Shown: one piece after another, positions 4,896 to 6,700 of the stretch
How positions within the stretch are numbered: the stretch's first letter is position 1
Layout: every line of letters begins with the position of its first letter
Assembly: GCA_027458945.1 (NCBI GenBank)
Contig: DAIDOU010000124.1
Location: forward strand, 1 to 6,700
Length of the DNA: 6,700 nucleotides
From: Acidobacteriota bacterium
Lineage (GTDB): Bacteria > Acidobacteriota > Thermoanaerobaculia > Thermoanaerobaculales > Thermoanaerobaculaceae
Direction of reading: 5' to 3'
The notes under the pieces: model-generated
The model's database searches: none
The model's input: the letters and a program-made list of their open reading frames with translations, nothing else
What the model was told of the DNA's origin: nothing
Translations under genes and position numbers: made by a program

Positions 4896-6209
4896 TTGAC
4901 GACAGGCACGCCCCACCCCGAGGCCGGCCGCCGTTGGGCACGGCACGAACTGGCGGTGTTGCTCGCGCTCGCCGCCGCGACCACGCTGCTGTTCGCCGCC
5001 ACGCCGCTCGATTTCGCGGCCGGCAGGCTGTTCTACCGCCCGGATGCGCTCAACCACTGGCCGCTCGCCGACCGCCTCCCCTGGTCCGTCCTGTATCGGG
5101 CGGCGCCGTGGATCACCGCGTCGCTCGTGCTGGCCGGCCTCGCCGCGCTCGCCGCCGGGGCGCTGCGCCGACGGGAGGCGTGGCGCCGGTCCGGCGCGTT
5201 CGTGCTCCTGACCGTGGTCATCGGGCCCGGGATCGTGATCAACACCGTCTTCAAGGACCACTGGGACCGCCCGCGGCCGCGCGAGATCGTCCAGTTCGGC
5301 GGCGCGCTGCACTACGCGCCGGCGCCGCTGCGCGGCGAGAGCGGCGCGTCGTTCCCGTGCGGCCACTGCTCCGTCGGCTTTCTCTACGGCCTCGGCTGGT
5401 GGCTCTGGCGCCGCCGGCGCCCGGCGCTGGCGCGGCTGTCGCTGATCGCCGGGCTGACGGCCGGGAGCGCGCTCGGGCTGGGACGGATGGCGGCCGGAGG
5501 GCACTTCCTCTCGGACGTGATCTGGTCCGCGCTGCTCGCGTTCGCCGTGGCGCACGTGCTCTACTTCCACGTCCTGTGCCTCCCCGCGCACGACGCGACC
5601 ACGACGGCGGCACCCGCGACCGCCGCCGCCGCGCGGCTGCAGCTCGCAGTCACGATCGTCGCGGCGCTCGGTGGCGTCGCGGTGCTGACGGCGTTGTTCG
5701 TCACCGCGCACGGCACGCCGCTGGCGGCGGAGATCCCGTTCTCGAGCCTGCCGCGTTCGCCGCGGGTGTTCCGCGTCGTGGCGCGCACGGCCGACGTCGA
5801 GATCGCCCTCGTCGATGCGCCCACAGATCGCGTCTCGGTGACCGGCGAGCTGCACGGCTTCGGATTCCCCGGCAGCCGCCTGACGGCGCGCACGCAGTTC
5901 GATCCCGAGCCGGTGCCGACGCTGACCTACCGCATCGAGCAGCGCGGCTGGTTCACCGACCTCAGCGGCTCGGCGTTCATCCGCGTGCCGGCGACCTCGC
6001 TGGAGAAGGTCATCGTCATGCTCACCCGCGGCAACATCACGGTCGTCGACGCGACCGCCGCCGGCGTCGTGAGGAACCATCGCGTGCGGCTCGAGCTCAC
6101 GACCGGTTCGGGGTTCGTCCGCACGACCACCGCCCCCGCCCGACCAGGCGCGGCGCGCGTCAGCGCAGGAACAGCGTGTAGGTCAGCACCAGCAGGACGA
6201 AACCGGTGA
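4896..6209 (+). CDS. Membrane PAP2 phosphatase fused to a C-terminal beta-rich (DUF4097-like) domain
   Basis: A 437-residue protein starting at TTG. Residues 1-230 form a multi-span PAP2 phosphatase, with hydrophobic segments near 18-36, 71-90, 100-118, 158-170, 180-195 and 207-228. Motif 1 is K120 to R127-P128. Motif 2 is FPCGH (153-157), keeping H157 but with C155 in place of Ser. Motif 3 is R197, H203 and D207. All catalytic His, Arg and Lys positions are present, so it should hydrolyse a lipid-linked phosphate; the substrate (lipid A, polyprenyl or glycerolipid phosphate) is unknown. A further membrane span (248-271) leads to a C-terminal domain (about 272-412) with alternating strands and short repeats such as TADVEIALVDAPTDRVSVTGEL, GNITVVDA and LELTTGSGFV, recalling DUF4097-type adhesin-like beta sheets. 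The last ~25 residues look low-complexity and lie over the end of the opposite gene. The PAP2 call is firm; the C-terminal domain name is tentative. Confidence 0.87.
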   Translation: MTTGTPHPEAGRRWARHELAVLLALAAATTLLFAATPLDFAAGRLFYRPDALNHWPLADRLPWSVLYRAAPWITASLVLAGLAALAAGALRRREAWRRSGAFVLLTVVIGPGIVINTVFKDHWDRPRPREIVQFGGALHYAPAPLRGESGASFPCGHCSVGFLYGLGWWLWRRRRPALARLSLIAGLTAGSALGLGRMAAGGHFLSDVIWSALLAFAVAHVLYFHVLCLPAHDATTTAAPATAAAARLQLAVTIVAALGGVAVLTALFVTAHGTPLAAEIPFSSLPRSPRVFRVVARTADVEIALVDAPTDRVSVTGELHGFGFPGSRLTARTQFDPEPVPTLTYRIEQRGWFTDLSGSAFIRVPATSLEKVIVMLTRGNITVVDATAAGVVRNHRVRLELTTGSGFVRTTTAPARPGAARVSAGTACRSAPAGRNR

Positions 6210-6600
6210 ACGCCGTGTACTTCGCGTTGCGTTCCACCACGGCGAACAGCACCATCGACGCGAGGACGCGGATGTACGGCGTCAGCAGCAGCACGGCGAT
6301 CCCCAGGCTGACGAAGAGGCGGGGCCGAAACGCCCGCTCGGCCGTCAGGCGCAGGTCCTGGACGACGAACTGGAAGAGGTTGACCCCCCGGATCGAGTAC
6401 TCGATCGCGAAGTGGCCGGTGGTCAGCCAGCGCCAACCCAGGCCGACGGTGAGCAGGGCGATCGAAAGCACCACCCCCACCTGGAGGATGTAGCCCACCA
6501 CGGTCTCCATGGGGTGGTGCTCGGCGAGGAGGTCCGCCTCCGTCCGCGCCGGGGCGGGGGCGTTGGGGCCGCGGCCGTTGCTCGGCGTCGGTTCCGTCAT
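6160..6600 (-). CDS. DUF1634-family membrane protein, partner of TauE/SafE permease
   Basis: A 146-residue inner-membrane protein of unknown biochemical role. After a polar, Pro/Ala-rich start (1-30) it has three hydrophobic segments: about 35-59 (VGYILQVGVVLSIALL), 95-121 (containing GIAVLLLTPYIRVLASMVLF) and 128-144. The TPYIRVLAS stretch and the VERNAKYTAF loop are characteristic of DUF1634 as I know it. That family is usually encoded directly after a TauE/SafE sulfite-exporter-type permease, as here. Its ATG overlaps the permease stop as ATGA, with AGGTG 5 bases before the start, so the pair is likely translated together. A possible role is as an accessory subunit in export of sulfonates, sulfite or related anions, inferred only from the pairing. 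An in-frame ATG at codon 31 would remove the polar start but loses the coupling. Its 3' end overlaps the end of the plus-strand PAP2 gene by 50 bases. Confidence 0.82.
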   Translation of the reverse strand: MTEPTPSNGRGPNAPAPARTEADLLAEHHPMETVVGYILQVGVVLSIALLTVGLGWRWLTTGHFAIEYSIRGVNLFQFVVQDLRLTAERAFRPRLFVSLGIAVLLLTPYIRVLASMVLFAVVERNAKYTAFTGFVLLVLTYTLFLR

Positions 6601-6700
6601 GGGTGCACCTGAAGCCCTCGGACCAGCATCTCCACCCCCAGGATCAGGAGGATGACGAGGAAGAAGCGCCGCACCGCCATGTTGGTCAGGCGTACCAGCA
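6597..6700 (-). CDS. TauE/SafE-type permease, C-terminal end only (cut by window end)
   Basis: Only the last 33 codons and the TGA are visible, so the name leans on the neighbour. They read as a basic loop (MAVRRF) followed by one hydrophobic helix (FFLVILLILGVEML) and the ending VRGLQVHP. This is how TauE/SafE-type sulfite exporters usually end: an Arg-rich turn, then a Leu/Val helix with Gly-x-x-x-Leu near the end. The stop overlaps the DUF1634 start in ATGA. The reading frame is open to the window edge. The coding call is likely; the family is probable because DUF1634 genes commonly sit next to it. Confidence 0.65.
   Translation of the reverse strand, partial: LVRLTNMAVRRFFLVILLILGVEMLVRGLQVHP

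Noticed and set aside
4382..6181. A 599-codon plus-strand frame over both PAP2 genes
   Set aside because: It is antisense to one PAP2 gene and out of frame with the other; it has low-complexity Arg/Ala sequence and no motif.

Overview
The window is about 6.7 kb of very GC-rich, densely coding bacterial chromosome. It holds eight protein genes, two of them cut by the window edges, and no RNA gene, mobile element, CRISPR array or gene-free stretch over 300 bases. A lipobox-type signal on the Msr protein and a second exported protein suggest a cell with a real periplasm. The mix of a lipoprotein MsrB-MsrA fusion, a single acyl-CoA dehydrogenase and two PAP2 enzymes would suit an environmental Gram-negative such as an Acidobacteriota or Myxococcota/deltaproteobacterial relative. 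No marker gene settles this, so lineage is a weak inference.

Layout: (1) 1-584 (-), 5' part of a CLC-type chloride channel/transporter; (2) 652-1776 (+), fused methionine sulfoxide reductase MsrB-MsrA with a lipoprotein signal, divergent from the CLC gene; (3) 1859-2464 (+), Nudix hydrolase; (4) 2541-3797 (+), acyl-CoA dehydrogenase with a convincing promoter and ribosome site; (5) 3811-4749 (-), exported PAP2-fold protein with an altered catalytic motif, convergent with gene 4; (6) 4896-6209 (+), membrane PAP2 phosphatase carrying an extra C-terminal beta-rich domain, divergent from gene 5; (7) 6160-6600 (-), DUF1634 membrane protein whose end overlaps the end of gene 6; (8) 6597-6700 (-), last codons of a TauE/SafE-like permease overlapping gene 7 by four bases.

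Working together: the only tight operon is TauE/SafE-DUF1634, a known family pairing thought to act in export of sulfur-containing anions. The two PAP2 genes share one 146-bp divergent control region and may act on related lipid or polyprenyl phosphates at the membrane. The Msr fusion looks like an envelope repair enzyme, with a possible second cytoplasmic form from an internal start. The rest appears to be ordinary metabolism.

I found no clear undescribed multi-gene system. The observations most worth a second look are the dual-start Msr fusion, the PSGH-to-PSGD change in one PAP2 protein, the PAP2/beta-domain fusion with a PCGH motif, and the -10-like hexamers placed 7-8 bases before three start codons that lack ribosome sites.
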